Shown piece after piece: positions 1 through 5,321 of a stretch of DNA of 5,416 nucleotides. A program made the translations under genes and the position numbers. Within the stretch, counting starts at the first letter, position 1. Each line of letters begins with the position of its first letter. Under the pieces are notes generated by a model. That model saw only the letters and a list, made by a program, of their open reading frames with translations, did no database searches and was not told the DNA's origin. The stretch is from Candidatus Uhrbacteria bacterium (GTDB taxonomy: Bacteria > Patescibacteriota > Patescibacteriia > UBA9934 > GWF2-40-263), in NCBI GenBank assembly GCA_003511125.1, contig DOJV01000061.1, forward strand, positions 1 to 5,416. The letters run 5' to 3'.

Positions 1-46
1 GCACCCAAAAGGTAACGGTATCGATGGGGGTGTGGGATTATGGAGT

Positions 47-62
47 GCCTGAGTGGTCAGGC
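47..62 (-). terminator. Weak hairpin directly after the 157-aa gene
   Basis: GCCTGA (47-52) and TCAGGC (57-62) form a 6-bp stem with a 4-nt loop immediately downstream of the stop codon of the minus-strand gene at 63-536. No U-tract follows on the minus strand, so it is a poor intrinsic terminator and may only stabilise the mRNA 3' end. Positions 1-46 hold nothing recognisable. Confidence 0.3.
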
Positions 63-536
63 TTAAATTGGAAGTGGGTGGTCGAGGACGAAATCAAAAC
101 CGTCGTGTAACGAGAGTTCTGCTGTCGCAACGAACTCGTCGTAACGGAATCCACCACCTGGACCAAGTTCGGTGAATTCCATAGCTTCACCGTAAATTCG
201 TGCCCTGAGTTTCTCGCCTTCAGCGGCGTACAGATAGACTCGCCGCATCGTCTTGAGAGTCCTGTTGTTTGAGTACAATCCATCGACCTCTACGAAGACT
301 TGTTTTCCATTCTTGAGTCTTGCTCTGCATTTGACCGGGTGGCTGGTAAGGCGGAAAAGAGCAATGGAGAATCGGGCTGCTTTTGCCAAGGGGTGGTCTT
401 TTGGCTGTTTCCAGGGCTGGAAAAAGAGATGTCGGTTTGGGGCCGTGGCCTCGAATCTTCTGCGTTCTTCAACCACCTCGTGTTCGGCCAACATGAGGGC
501 GTGACGAAGGGCTGTCTCGAGCGCTTGTGGTTGCAT
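63..536 (-). CDS. Hypothetical protein, 157 aa, no family recognised
   Basis: An intact open frame of 157 codons ending in TAA. The start is supported by GAGG placed 7 nt before the ATG, one of the few clear ribosome binding sites in the window, and by a TTGACA promoter just upstream. The N-terminal third is highly charged and probably helical (residues 5-30 include EVVEERRRF). The middle (about 68-90) looks like a beta hairpin around a KNGKQVFVEVDGLYSN stretch. The C-terminal half alternates hydrophobic and charged residues with a GPGGG turn and ends in an acidic DFVLDHPLPI tail. There is no signal peptide, membrane segment, metal-binding cysteine cluster or catalytic motif, so a soluble cytoplasmic protein is likely. 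Its base composition is noticeably richer in G+C than the intergenic DNA around it, which argues for coding. A 166-codon frame on the opposite strand is judged a shadow because it runs through the 16S terminator and trailer. I do not recognise its function. Confidence 0.7.
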   Translation of the reverse strand: MQPQALETALRHALMLAEHEVVEERRRFEATAPNRHLFFQPWKQPKDHPLAKAARFSIALFRLTSHPVKCRARLKNGKQVFVEVDGLYSNNRTLKTMRRVYLYAAEGEKLRARIYGEAMEFTELGPGGGFRYDEFVATAELSLHDGFDFVLDHPLPI

Positions 537-569
537 GGCCTTACCTCAGTTGTTTTACATGCCAGAAAA

Positions 570-598
570 ACCTTACAGAAATTTCGTGTAATTGTCAA
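570..598 (-). promoter_or_regulatory. Promoter of the 157-aa gene
   Basis: On the minus strand TTGACA (598-593) is followed after 17 bp by TAAGGT (575-570), a perfect -35 with a 4/6 match at -10. Transcription would start near 563, leaving a leader of about 27 nt that contains the GAGG ribosome binding site. It lies between the 16S terminator and the gene, so the gene would be expressed independently of the 16S unit. Confidence 0.5.
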
Positions 599-606
599 CG
601 ACATCA

Positions 607-644
607 GAAAAATAAAAAAACAGACGCGGTTTTGCGTCTGTTTT
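607..644 (-). terminator. Intrinsic terminator of the 16S transcription unit
   Basis: An 11-bp stem, AAAACAGACGC (617-627) with GCGTCTGTTTT (634-644), has a 6-nt loop. On the minus strand it runs into a T-rich tail (TTTTTTTATTTTT counting the stem end). It lies about 145 nt past the mature 16S 3' end, after the processing-stem arm. It closes the transcript before any tRNA or 23S gene could be reached. Confidence 0.85.
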
Positions 645-646
645 CA

Positions 647-674
647 AATTGTCTGCTATGTGATTGTAACGTCT
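647..674 (-). other. 3' arm of the 16S processing stem
   Basis: Positions 657-674 are the exact reverse complement of 2411-2428 (18 bp), and 647-653 of 2432-2438 (7 bp). A symmetrical 3x3 internal loop separates the two blocks. In the minus-strand transcript the two arms bracket the whole 16S, the arrangement expected of an RNase III-type pre-16S stem. The enzyme is inferred from known rRNA maturation; the complementarity is seen directly. Confidence 0.85.
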
Positions 675-751
675 GTTGTATACTCGTTTGGCACAAGGCC
701 TAACGAGCCGAACAATCTAAAGAGATTGATCTCGACCTTGGAATGTTGTTG

Positions 752-771
752 GGAACAAAAAATTTTGTTCC
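752..771 (-). repeat. Trailer hairpin 3' of 16S
   Basis: GGAACAAAA (752-760) and TTTTGTTCC (763-771) form a nearly perfect palindrome about 20 nt beyond the mature 16S 3' end. No U-run follows in the direction of 16S transcription, so it is more likely a trailer structure used in 3' maturation or protection than a terminator. The remaining trailer, 675-750, shows nothing else recognisable. Confidence 0.55.
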
Positions 772-789
772 TTACAAAGTATTCCCTAG

Positions 790-2286
<1,497 letters not shown>

Positions 2287-2338
2287 AACCCCACTACGCT
2301 CTTGCGAGTTTTGTTGGGGCTCTGTGAAAGAAGACTAG

Positions 2339-2361
2339 CTCCATATTTTGGAGATTTTTTT
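2339..2361 (+). terminator. Possible plus-strand terminator inside the 16S leader region
   Basis: CTCCA (2339-2343) and TGGAG (2349-2353) form a 5-bp stem followed on the plus strand by a run of eight T. It could stop antisense transcription leaving the 16S gene. The stem is short, and in the sense (minus) direction it is simply a leader hairpin, so this reading is tentative. Confidence 0.3.
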
Positions 2362-2410
2362 TAGTCAAATTTGCTCCACCAAAACCCTACTTAAAGGGAG
2401 GTGATGGAAT

Positions 2411-2438
2411 AGACGTTACAATCACATAATTGACAATT
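2411..2438 (-). other. 5' arm of the 16S processing stem
   Basis: This is the partner of 647-674: 18 uninterrupted base pairs (2411-2428 with 657-674), a 3x3 internal loop, then 7 more pairs (2432-2438 with 647-653). It lies about 125 nt upstream of the mature 16S 5' end and inside the predicted transcript. The two arms are over 1.7 kb apart, so the match cannot be a local low-complexity effect. Confidence 0.85.
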
Positions 2439-2561
2439 ATTTGCTTGATACATGATCTTCAATTGTAAAGGTACGTTGTTCACTTGGTTTTTAAAACCCA
2501 TTCTCTTTTATGTAGGAATGAGTTTTGTCTGTGGAAAACGAACTTGTAGTGAACGTGCAGT

Positions 2562-2590
2562 ATTTTAAACGACTATTGAAATACTGTCAA
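2562..2590 (-). promoter_or_regulatory. 16S rRNA promoter
   Basis: TTGACA (2590-2585) is followed after exactly 17 bp by TAAAAT (2567-2562) on the minus strand, giving a start near 2555. The perfect -35 and near-consensus -10 at optimal spacing fit a strong housekeeping promoter. It sits back to back with the khpA promoter about 120 bp away. Confidence 0.75.
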
Positions 2591-2686
2591 GAAATTTAGG
2601 CTCCTAGGGTGTGGAGACAATGGGGATAGGCTTTTTTTAGGGATTTTATTGCGATTTTTAAAGGTTTTTTCTGGTTTTTTGAATTC

Positions 2687-2700
2687 TCCCCAGCTGGGGA
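2687..2700. repeat. Perfect 14-bp palindrome upstream of the khpA promoter
   Basis: TCCCCAGCTGGGGA is a perfect dyad ending 8 bp before the -35 box of the plus-strand promoter. It lies in T-rich DNA (2630-2685) between the two divergent promoters. The position suits an activator or repressor site. No U-tract follows on either strand, so a terminator is less likely. The rest of 2591-2686 shows only T-runs and short GGG/CCC words. Confidence 0.4.
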
Positions 2701-2708
2701 TTGGGCTT

Positions 2709-2737
2709 TTGACAAAATTGGTTTTTTGTAGTATTAT
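2709..2737 (+). promoter_or_regulatory. Promoter of khpA
   Basis: TTGACA (2709-2714), a 17-bp spacer and TATTAT (2732-2737) predict a start near 2744, giving a leader of about 100 nt before khpA. It is the only strong plus-strand promoter between the 16S and khpA. Confidence 0.75.
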
Positions 2738-2743
2738 AGAACT

Positions 2744-2843
2744 AGTTAGTACTAGCTTGTTGTTCTGCCTTGGTTTAAAGCCTGGGTGGACAGGTCGAGC
2801 AGGCCGAAGCTAACAGATTAAGAATATGTAATGTTGAACAGTT
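2744..2843 (+). other. Structured 5' leader of khpA
   Basis: The leader can fold as nested stems: TAGCTT (2753-2758) with AAGCTA (2807-2812), GCCT (2767-2770) with AGGC (2801-2804), and CCTG (2781-2784) with CAGG (2791-2794). A competing stem pairs GCCTG (2780-2784) with CAGGC (2800-2804), and GTTAG (2745-2749) could instead pair CTAAC (2810-2814). It is richer in G+C than its surroundings. It does not match the SRP RNA, tRNA or any riboswitch core I recognise. A regulatory leader or a small RNA are both possible. Confidence 0.35.
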
Positions 2844-3170
2844 ATGGCAGACATGGAACAGGACCAGCTGTTTGTCGAATACGTGGTTAAACAAATCGTC
2901 AATCATCCGGACGATGTTAAAACCGACCGTATTGTCGATGAACGTGGCGTTCTCATCACCCTCCACATCAATCCGGAGGACATGGGTTATGTCATTGGTC
3001 GCCAAGGTCAAACCGCCAGGGCTATTCGCATCCTTCTAAAGATCGTTGGGGCAAAAAATAACGCTCGCGTTAACCTCAAGATCTATGAACCGGAAGGCTC
3101 CCGCCGCTTTCAAAGCGCCGAAGCCGCTCCGGTAGATGCCGAAGCCTCGGTCGATGATCTTGGTATTTAA
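2844..3170 (+). CDS. khpA: KhpA-like KH-domain RNA-binding protein
   Basis: A 108-residue protein with a single KH domain at about residues 8-85. The diagnostic GxxG loop is GRQG (52-55) in VIGRQGQTARAIR, followed by the helix that with it grips single-stranded RNA. This is the KhpA (YlqC) pattern: an N-terminal helix, the DRIVDERG strand turn, then INPEDMGYVIG. In other bacteria KhpA works with KhpB as an RNA chaperone affecting cell division and envelope genes; the partner is not in this window. The family is usually about 75-90 residues; this one has an extra acidic, Ala-rich tail of about 20 residues (89-108). The start at 2844 follows an in-frame stop at 2835; an internal ATG at 2853 is the alternative. 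Neither has a clear ribosome binding site. Often khpA follows rpsP, but here it stands alone with its own promoter and terminator. The overlapping minus-strand frame at 2775-3011 is a shadow. Confidence 0.93.
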   Translation: MADMEQDQLFVEYVVKQIVNHPDDVKTDRIVDERGVLITLHINPEDMGYVIGRQGQTARAIRILLKIVGAKNNARVNLKIYEPEGSRRFQSAEAAPVDAEASVDDLGI

Positions 3171-3184
3171 ACCCAAAGTCAAAA

Positions 3185-3215
3185 CAAAACCCCGCCTCAC
3201 AAGGGCGGGGTTTTG
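3185..3215 (+). terminator. khpA intrinsic terminator, usable from both strands
   Basis: A 12-bp perfect stem, CAAAACCCCGCC (3185-3196) with GGCGGGGTTTTG (3204-3215), has a 7-nt loop and lies 14 nt after the khpA stop. It has a GC-rich core and T-tracts on both strands, so it can also act as a second stop for the minus-strand operon from the right. Confidence 0.9.
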
Positions 3216-3220
3216 GTTTA

Positions 3221-3242
3221 AAGGAAAAAAACCGCCGGTTTT
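3221..3242 (-). terminator. Terminator of the MerR-GHKL/STAS operon
   Basis: On the minus strand AAAACC-GGC-GGTTTTTTT (6-bp stem, 3-nt loop, T-run) lies about 130 nt beyond the stop of the STAS-like gene. With the khpA terminator beside it, it makes a two-hairpin barrier between the convergent units. Confidence 0.6.
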
Positions 3243-3321
3243 AGTCGGTATGTGCGTTTGATGGCATCGTTCTTGTGTTAAAACAAAATCATCTTAGATC
3301 ACAGAAAGGAGGTGATTTTAT

Positions 3322-3363
3322 TTGCGGCACATCGATTTTTTTAAACTCGATAATTGTACTTAA
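3322..3363 (+). CDS. Possible 13-aa peptide with a perfect Shine-Dalgarno
   Basis: AGAAAGGAGGTGAT (3304-3317) is perfectly complementary over 14 nt to the 3' end of the 16S (ATCACCTCCTTTCT). Nine bases after its GGAGG core, TTG (3322) opens a 13-codon frame (LRHIDFFKLDNCT, first residue read as Met) closed by tandem TAA stops. The coding stretch also holds a small stem, ATCGA (3331-3335) with TCGAT (3347-3351). There is no convincing plus-strand promoter and the region lies in the 3' UTR of the convergent minus-strand operon. A longer frame across the same bases also exists (GTG at 3275, stop near 3409). It may be a leader peptide, a ribosome-binding decoy, or on the minus strand an anti-SD-like element. 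Confidence 0.25.
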   Translation: MRHIDFFKLDNCT

Positions 3364-3373
3364 TAAACTCACT

Positions 3374-3664
3374 CTAAGACATTTGAAACTTATAGTTGTT
3401 GGTTTCTTCTAAAATTTCAATAGTTGTTAATACTGAAGGATTCTGGCTTTTTATTAAAAACAAGCGGTTACCAAAATTTTGCAACATTGGGGTAAGAAAT
3501 TCGTCGGCCCAGGACGGGGAGAGGGAAAAAACACCCTCAAAATCCACCTCGAGGTTTTCATTTTCAGACAGGTTTTTTAGGGTTGGTAAAAAACCAATAT
3601 AAGCATCTTTGCCCGTTGGTCTGGAAATTAAAACTTCGCCGAATTTTTTTAATTGAATTTTCAT
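3374..3664 (-). CDS. STAS-like domain protein (DUF4325 type)
   Basis: A 96-residue protein that is essentially one small domain. Its core DFEGVFSLSPSWADEF (41-56) matches the signature of the STAS-like DUF4325 family: a buried beta strand, a turn with serines, then an ADEF helix. The C-terminal part, NRLFLIKSQNPSVLTTIEIL, is the following strand and helix. STAS domains such as SpoIIAA bind GHKL kinases such as SpoIIAB, which phosphorylate a serine in the turn. Here S47, S49 and S51 are candidates, by inference only. The gene starts 8 nt after the stop of the MerR-GHKL gene, on the same strand, with no promoter between, so the two are co-transcribed and probably interact. No ribosome binding site is visible, so translation may be coupled. 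DUF4325 genes commonly sit beside GHKL ATPases, which supports the call. Confidence 0.8.
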   Translation of the reverse strand: MKIQLKKFGEVLISRPTGKDAYIGFLPTLKNLSENENLEVDFEGVFSLSPSWADEFLTPMLQNFGNRLFLIKSQNPSVLTTIEILEETNNYKFQMS

Positions 3665-3672
3665 ATATTTTT

Positions 3673-4386
3673 TTATGTTTTGAATTTTATTTGAGCCAAA
3701 GTTCCTCTGGCATGATTTTCGGTATTTGTGATTTTAAAGGTATCTGATCCGGAATCCATGTTTAATAAAGCGTTTCCGGTTTGAAAAAATAATCCGGCGG
3801 CTTTTTTTTGAACGATCTTTTTTACGAATTTCAAGCCATTACCCCTTTTTTCCGGGGCTCGGCCGGTAATTACTTCGGTAAAAGCGGTTTGTAGGGCATC
3901 GGAGTGTAGATAAAGTTCAGGTTTTACCCTTTGGAGAGTGGTAAGAATACCCAACCCGCGGTCGGCCAGTACTACTATACCCAGAGTAAGATCAAAACCA
4001 AAAAAGATTCCAGGAATATCAGGCCAGTTTCCAAGGTTGTGGTCAAAAGAATTATTACCAATTTCGCCGGTAGCGGAAATAATTAGTGATCCGTTAGTGT
4101 TTGATTTAAGTAGGCGACTTAGGTTTTGCAGTCTGGTTTCAAAAACCGCGCGGTTATCGCAATAATAATCATCTGGCAAGGTTTTTGGATTTTTTTCAGT
4201 CGCCCATAATTGAGCGATTTGAAAGATTTTACCAGAATTAAGATTTTCCAATTTATAGCGTCGTCGCCCTCCAGGAGTTTTGATAGAGGATAATTTGCCA
4301 TTTTTATCCCATCTTCGTAGGGTTTGAATGGAAACCCCTAAGATTTTTGCGGCTTCTCCAATGGGAATAAGATCGTTTGTTGACAT
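3673..4386 (-). CDS. MerR-type HTH fused to a GHKL ATPase domain
   Basis: A 237-residue fusion (245 if the upstream ATG at 4410 is used). Residues 7-44 are a MerR/excisionase-type winged helix: IPIGEAAKILGVSIQTLRRW, then the wing KTPGGRRRY. After a linker (45-100), residues 100-237 form a GHKL (HATPase) fold. Its N box has E108, N112 and H116, its G1 box is D142-R-G-L-G146, and its G2 box is G182-N-G-L, so the ATP-binding residues look intact. No histidine-kinase dimerisation domain is present. The fold resembles anti-sigma-type GHKL proteins such as SpoIIAB that act on STAS partners, and the next gene encodes a STAS-like protein. Inference: a transcription factor whose state is set by nucleotide and STAS binding. 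I chose the ATG at 4386 because the ATG at 4410 lies within the last operator repeat and its extra residues precede the normal HTH start. Neither has a ribosome binding site. Confidence 0.85.
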   Translation of the reverse strand: MSTNDLIPIGEAAKILGVSIQTLRRWDKNGKLSSIKTPGGRRRYKLENLNSGKIFQIAQLWATEKNPKTLPDDYYCDNRAVFETRLQNLSRLLKSNTNGSLIISATGEIGNNSFDHNLGNWPDIPGIFFGFDLTLGIVVLADRGLGILTTLQRVKPELYLHSDALQTAFTEVITGRAPEKRGNGLKFVKKIVQKKAAGLFFQTGNALLNMDSGSDTFKITNTENHARGTLAQIKFKT

Positions 4387-4400
4387 AGAGATTTGTTTGA

Positions 4401-4473
4401 ATCTATACATTCTTCATTTTTATCTATACATATTATAGAAGATATATACATTTTTGTCAAGTAATCTATACAT
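4401..4473. promoter_or_regulatory. Array of four ATCTATACAT operator repeats
   Basis: ATCTATACAT occurs at 4401-4410, 4422-4431 and 4464-4473, with a one-mismatch copy ATATATACAT at 4442-4451. All have the same orientation. Start-to-start spacing is 21, 20 and 22 bp, about two helical turns each, so all copies face the same side of the DNA. Together they cover the -35 flank, spacer, start site and first ATG of the MerR-GHKL operon. This fits autorepression by the encoded HTH protein (inference). MerR-family sites are usually dyads, so direct repeats are unusual. Confidence 0.8.
4432..4460 (-). promoter_or_regulatory. Promoter of the MerR-GHKL/STAS operon (perfect consensus)
   Basis: On the minus strand TTGACA (4460-4455), 17 bp, then TATAAT (4437-4432): both boxes match the sigma-70 consensus at every position, with ideal spacing. 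Start predicted near 4425, about 15 nt from the ATG at 4410 and 39 nt from the one at 4386. Spacing is the 17 bp of ordinary promoters, not the 19-20 bp typical of MerR-activated ones, so repression is the likelier control. Confidence 0.85.
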
Positions 4474-4498
4474 TTTTGTTGTTTCTGATCAACATCCG

Positions 4499-4563
4499 TT
4501 GACAAAATCGTCAAATACCACCAATTTTCTATCGAAGACCCCGGGTCGAGTCGAAGGGTTCCC
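4499..4563. repeat. Short inverted repeat plus GC-rich palindromic block
   Basis: TTGAC (4499-4503) and GTCAA (4510-4514) form a 5-bp inverted repeat. Further right is a GC-rich island: GACCC-C-GGGTC (4537-4547) followed by GAGTCGAAGGG. This block resembles the short TCGA-containing palindromic sequences often scattered in environmental bacterial genomes. It lies between the toxin gene stop and the operator array and has no T-tract, so it is a poor terminator. No gene in 4474-4569. Confidence 0.35.
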
Positions 4564-4569
4564 TAACCA

Positions 4570-4836
4570 CTAAATTTCATAAACCTCATGGTCGCTGATG
4601 GCTAGAAGACACGCTTCTTTTGGTTTGTTTTTTAGATAACAGAAAACGATTCGTGTTGAAAAATTGACCGAGAAACTATAACGGCTGTTAAGGCGGCCTT
4701 TTAATTTGTGTATTTTGAGAAATTGGTGATTTTTTATATCACCAAACATTTCGATTTTTTCCAAAGCCTCGGTTTGCAACTTTTCCGGCAAGGATTTCAG
4801 TTGCCGAATAAAAGTTGGGGTAAAAGATACCCTCAT
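4570..4836 (-). CDS. RelE/ParE-superfamily toxin
   Basis: An 88-residue protein with the compact RelE/ParE fold. It opens with a strand (MRVSFTPTFIRQLKSLP) and a helical hairpin (18-40). It then has the family's HKLKG (43-47), RYSFSVN (52-58), a TRIVF strand with R62, and the C-terminal SDHEVYEI. The ending (cf. the GTHDEVY-like endings of RelE/YafQ-type relatives) and the R/H/Y set point to the ribosome-dependent mRNA interferase side rather than the gyrase-poisoning ParE side, but residues alone do not decide this. It starts one base after the antitoxin stop (TAA-T-ATG), so translation is coupled. It is full length with no frameshift. No strong terminator follows. Confidence 0.87.
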   Translation of the reverse strand: MRVSFTPTFIRQLKSLPEKLQTEALEKIEMFGDIKNHQFLKIHKLKGRLNSRYSFSVNFSTRIVFCYLKNKPKEACLLAISDHEVYEI

Positions 4837-4837
4837 A

Positions 4838-5059
4838 TTAAGGCATTTGTTTCATGATTTTTTTTAGGTCGCCGCGCAAAATTTTGCCTTCCTTAATTTC
4901 TTGTTCGGAACGCAAAACCGCGGCCACGGCTTGTTCCTCGGCGTAATTGGTAAGTGCTTGGCGGACAACCTCGGCTTTATTTGCGGCCACGCCGCGGCGG
5001 ACCATGGATTCGACAAAGGTTTCCAGATGAACGGGGAGGGGGATGGAGAGGGTAGACAT
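4838..5059 (-). CDS. Ribbon-helix-helix antitoxin (ParD/CopG type)
   Basis: A 73-residue antitoxin. Its N-terminal strand, LSIPLP, would pair with that of a second subunit to enter the DNA major groove. Helices at about 9-21 and 26-40 follow, with the turn GVAANKAEVVRQAL typical of ParD-like proteins. The charged C-terminal half (EEQAVAAVLRSEQEIKEGK..) is the part expected to wrap the toxin. It lies first in the operon, directly before the toxin, as in most type II systems. The start follows an AT-rich stretch with no ribosome binding site. The promoter at 5146-5173 carries a 17-bp dyad suited to RHH binding. An overlapping frame at 4864-5094 is a shadow. Confidence 0.87.
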   Translation of the reverse strand: MSTLSIPLPVHLETFVESMVRRGVAANKAEVVRQALTNYAEEQAVAAVLRSEQEIKEGKILRGDLKKIMKQMP

Positions 5060-5135
5060 AAATTTGTTTGTTTGAGGGGATTATTTTGGGGCATTAAGGC
5101 GTTATGGGCTTTGCTTTGGGAGATATTATATTTTA

Positions 5136-5173
5136 ATATGATAATATCATATCAGTTTTTTGGGTTTTGTCAA
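5136..5173 (-). promoter_or_regulatory. Promoter and operator of the RHH/RelE operon
   Basis: On the minus strand TTGACA (5173-5168) is followed after 16 bp by TATGAT (5151-5146). A perfect dyad, ATATGATA-A-TATCATAT (5136-5152), covers the -10 box; a related GATATTATA lies just downstream (5122-5130). The start would fall near 5139, leaving about 80 nt of leader. An alternative -10, TATAAT (5130-5125), lacks a good -35. Binding by the antitoxin or the toxin-antitoxin complex is inferred. Confidence 0.65.
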
Positions 5174-5202
5174 GGTCTCTTTGGTTGTCTGAACTGCCGT
5201 GA

Positions 5203-5223
5203 CCTTCCGTAGCTTGGCGAAGG
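5203..5223. repeat. Hairpin CCTTC...GAAGG between the toxin-antitoxin loci
   Basis: CCTTC (5203-5207) pairs with GAAGG (5219-5223) around CGTAGCTTGGC. The GTAGCTT-GCGAAGGAGG wording resembles short hairpin repeats I associate with many CPR genomes, but copy number cannot be judged from one window. No protein-coding gene was recognised between 5060 and 5321. From 5225 to 5264 runs a G-rich, C-poor tract. Confidence 0.35.
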
Positions 5224-5284
5224 AGGGGGATTTATTGGATTTTTGGGATTGTGGGGATTTCGGGTTGTTTTTTTGTGTTTTTAT

Positions 5285-5313
5285 TTGACATACATTTTGA
5301 CATACAGTATGAT
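5285..5313 (+). promoter_or_regulatory. Promoter with tandem repeats for the Phd-type antitoxin gene
   Basis: TTGACA (5285-5290), 17 bp, TATGAT (5308-5313) predict a start near 5320, only about 2 nt before the ATG at 5322. TTGACATACA occurs twice in tandem (5285-5294 and 5297-5306), 12 bp apart, the second in the spacer. CATAC-A-GTATG (5301-5311) forms a small dyad into the -10. These are likely binding sites for the encoded antitoxin (inference). Confidence 0.7.
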
Positions 5314-5321
5314 ATCTTTAT

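Larger units (their letters stand above)
2287..2555 (-). other. Transcribed 16S leader (about 270 nt)
   Basis: This is the stretch between the predicted transcription start (near 2555) and the mature 16S 5' end. In transcript order it holds a short palindrome (GGTTTTTAAAACC, 2486-2498), the 5' processing-stem arm (2438-2411), a near-copy of the 16S 3' terminus (2405-2385) and a 5-bp hairpin CTCCA/TGGAG (2339-2353). Last comes a hairpin next to the mature end, with CCCCA (2290-2294) pairing TGGGG (2315-2319) around a small CGC/GCG stem. No convincing boxA antitermination motif was found. No tRNA or protein-coding gene is present. Confidence 0.6.

Noticed and set aside
41..70. D-arm-like words (GCCTGAGTGGTCAGGCTT) suggesting a class II tRNA
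   Set aside because: No acceptor-stem pairing, anticodon arm or GTTCGA T-loop follows, and the stretch overlaps the 3' end of a gene.
2392..2412. Shine-Dalgarno of a plus-strand gene (AAAGGGAGGTGATGG)
   Set aside because: The ATG it would serve is followed at once by GAA TAG; the site is better explained as part of the 16S leader on the minus strand.
2744..2843. SRP (4.5S-like) RNA, prompted by CAGGTC and CGAAGC words
   Set aside because: The conserved GGTCAGG...GGAAGGAAGCAGCC apical core is absent.
4401..4473. CRISPR array or replication-origin iterons
   Set aside because: Repeats are only 10 bp with 10-12 bp gaps and sit exactly on a promoter; no cas or replication gene is nearby.
4901..5212. 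103-codon plus-strand frame opposite the antitoxin
   Set aside because: It is antisense to a clear RHH antitoxin and its promoter and shows no family features.
5235..5287. 17-codon TTG frame after GGAGG at 5222-5226
   Set aside because: The GGAGG is part of the hairpin and G-run tract, the peptide is low complexity, and the frame ends inside the -35 box of the next promoter.
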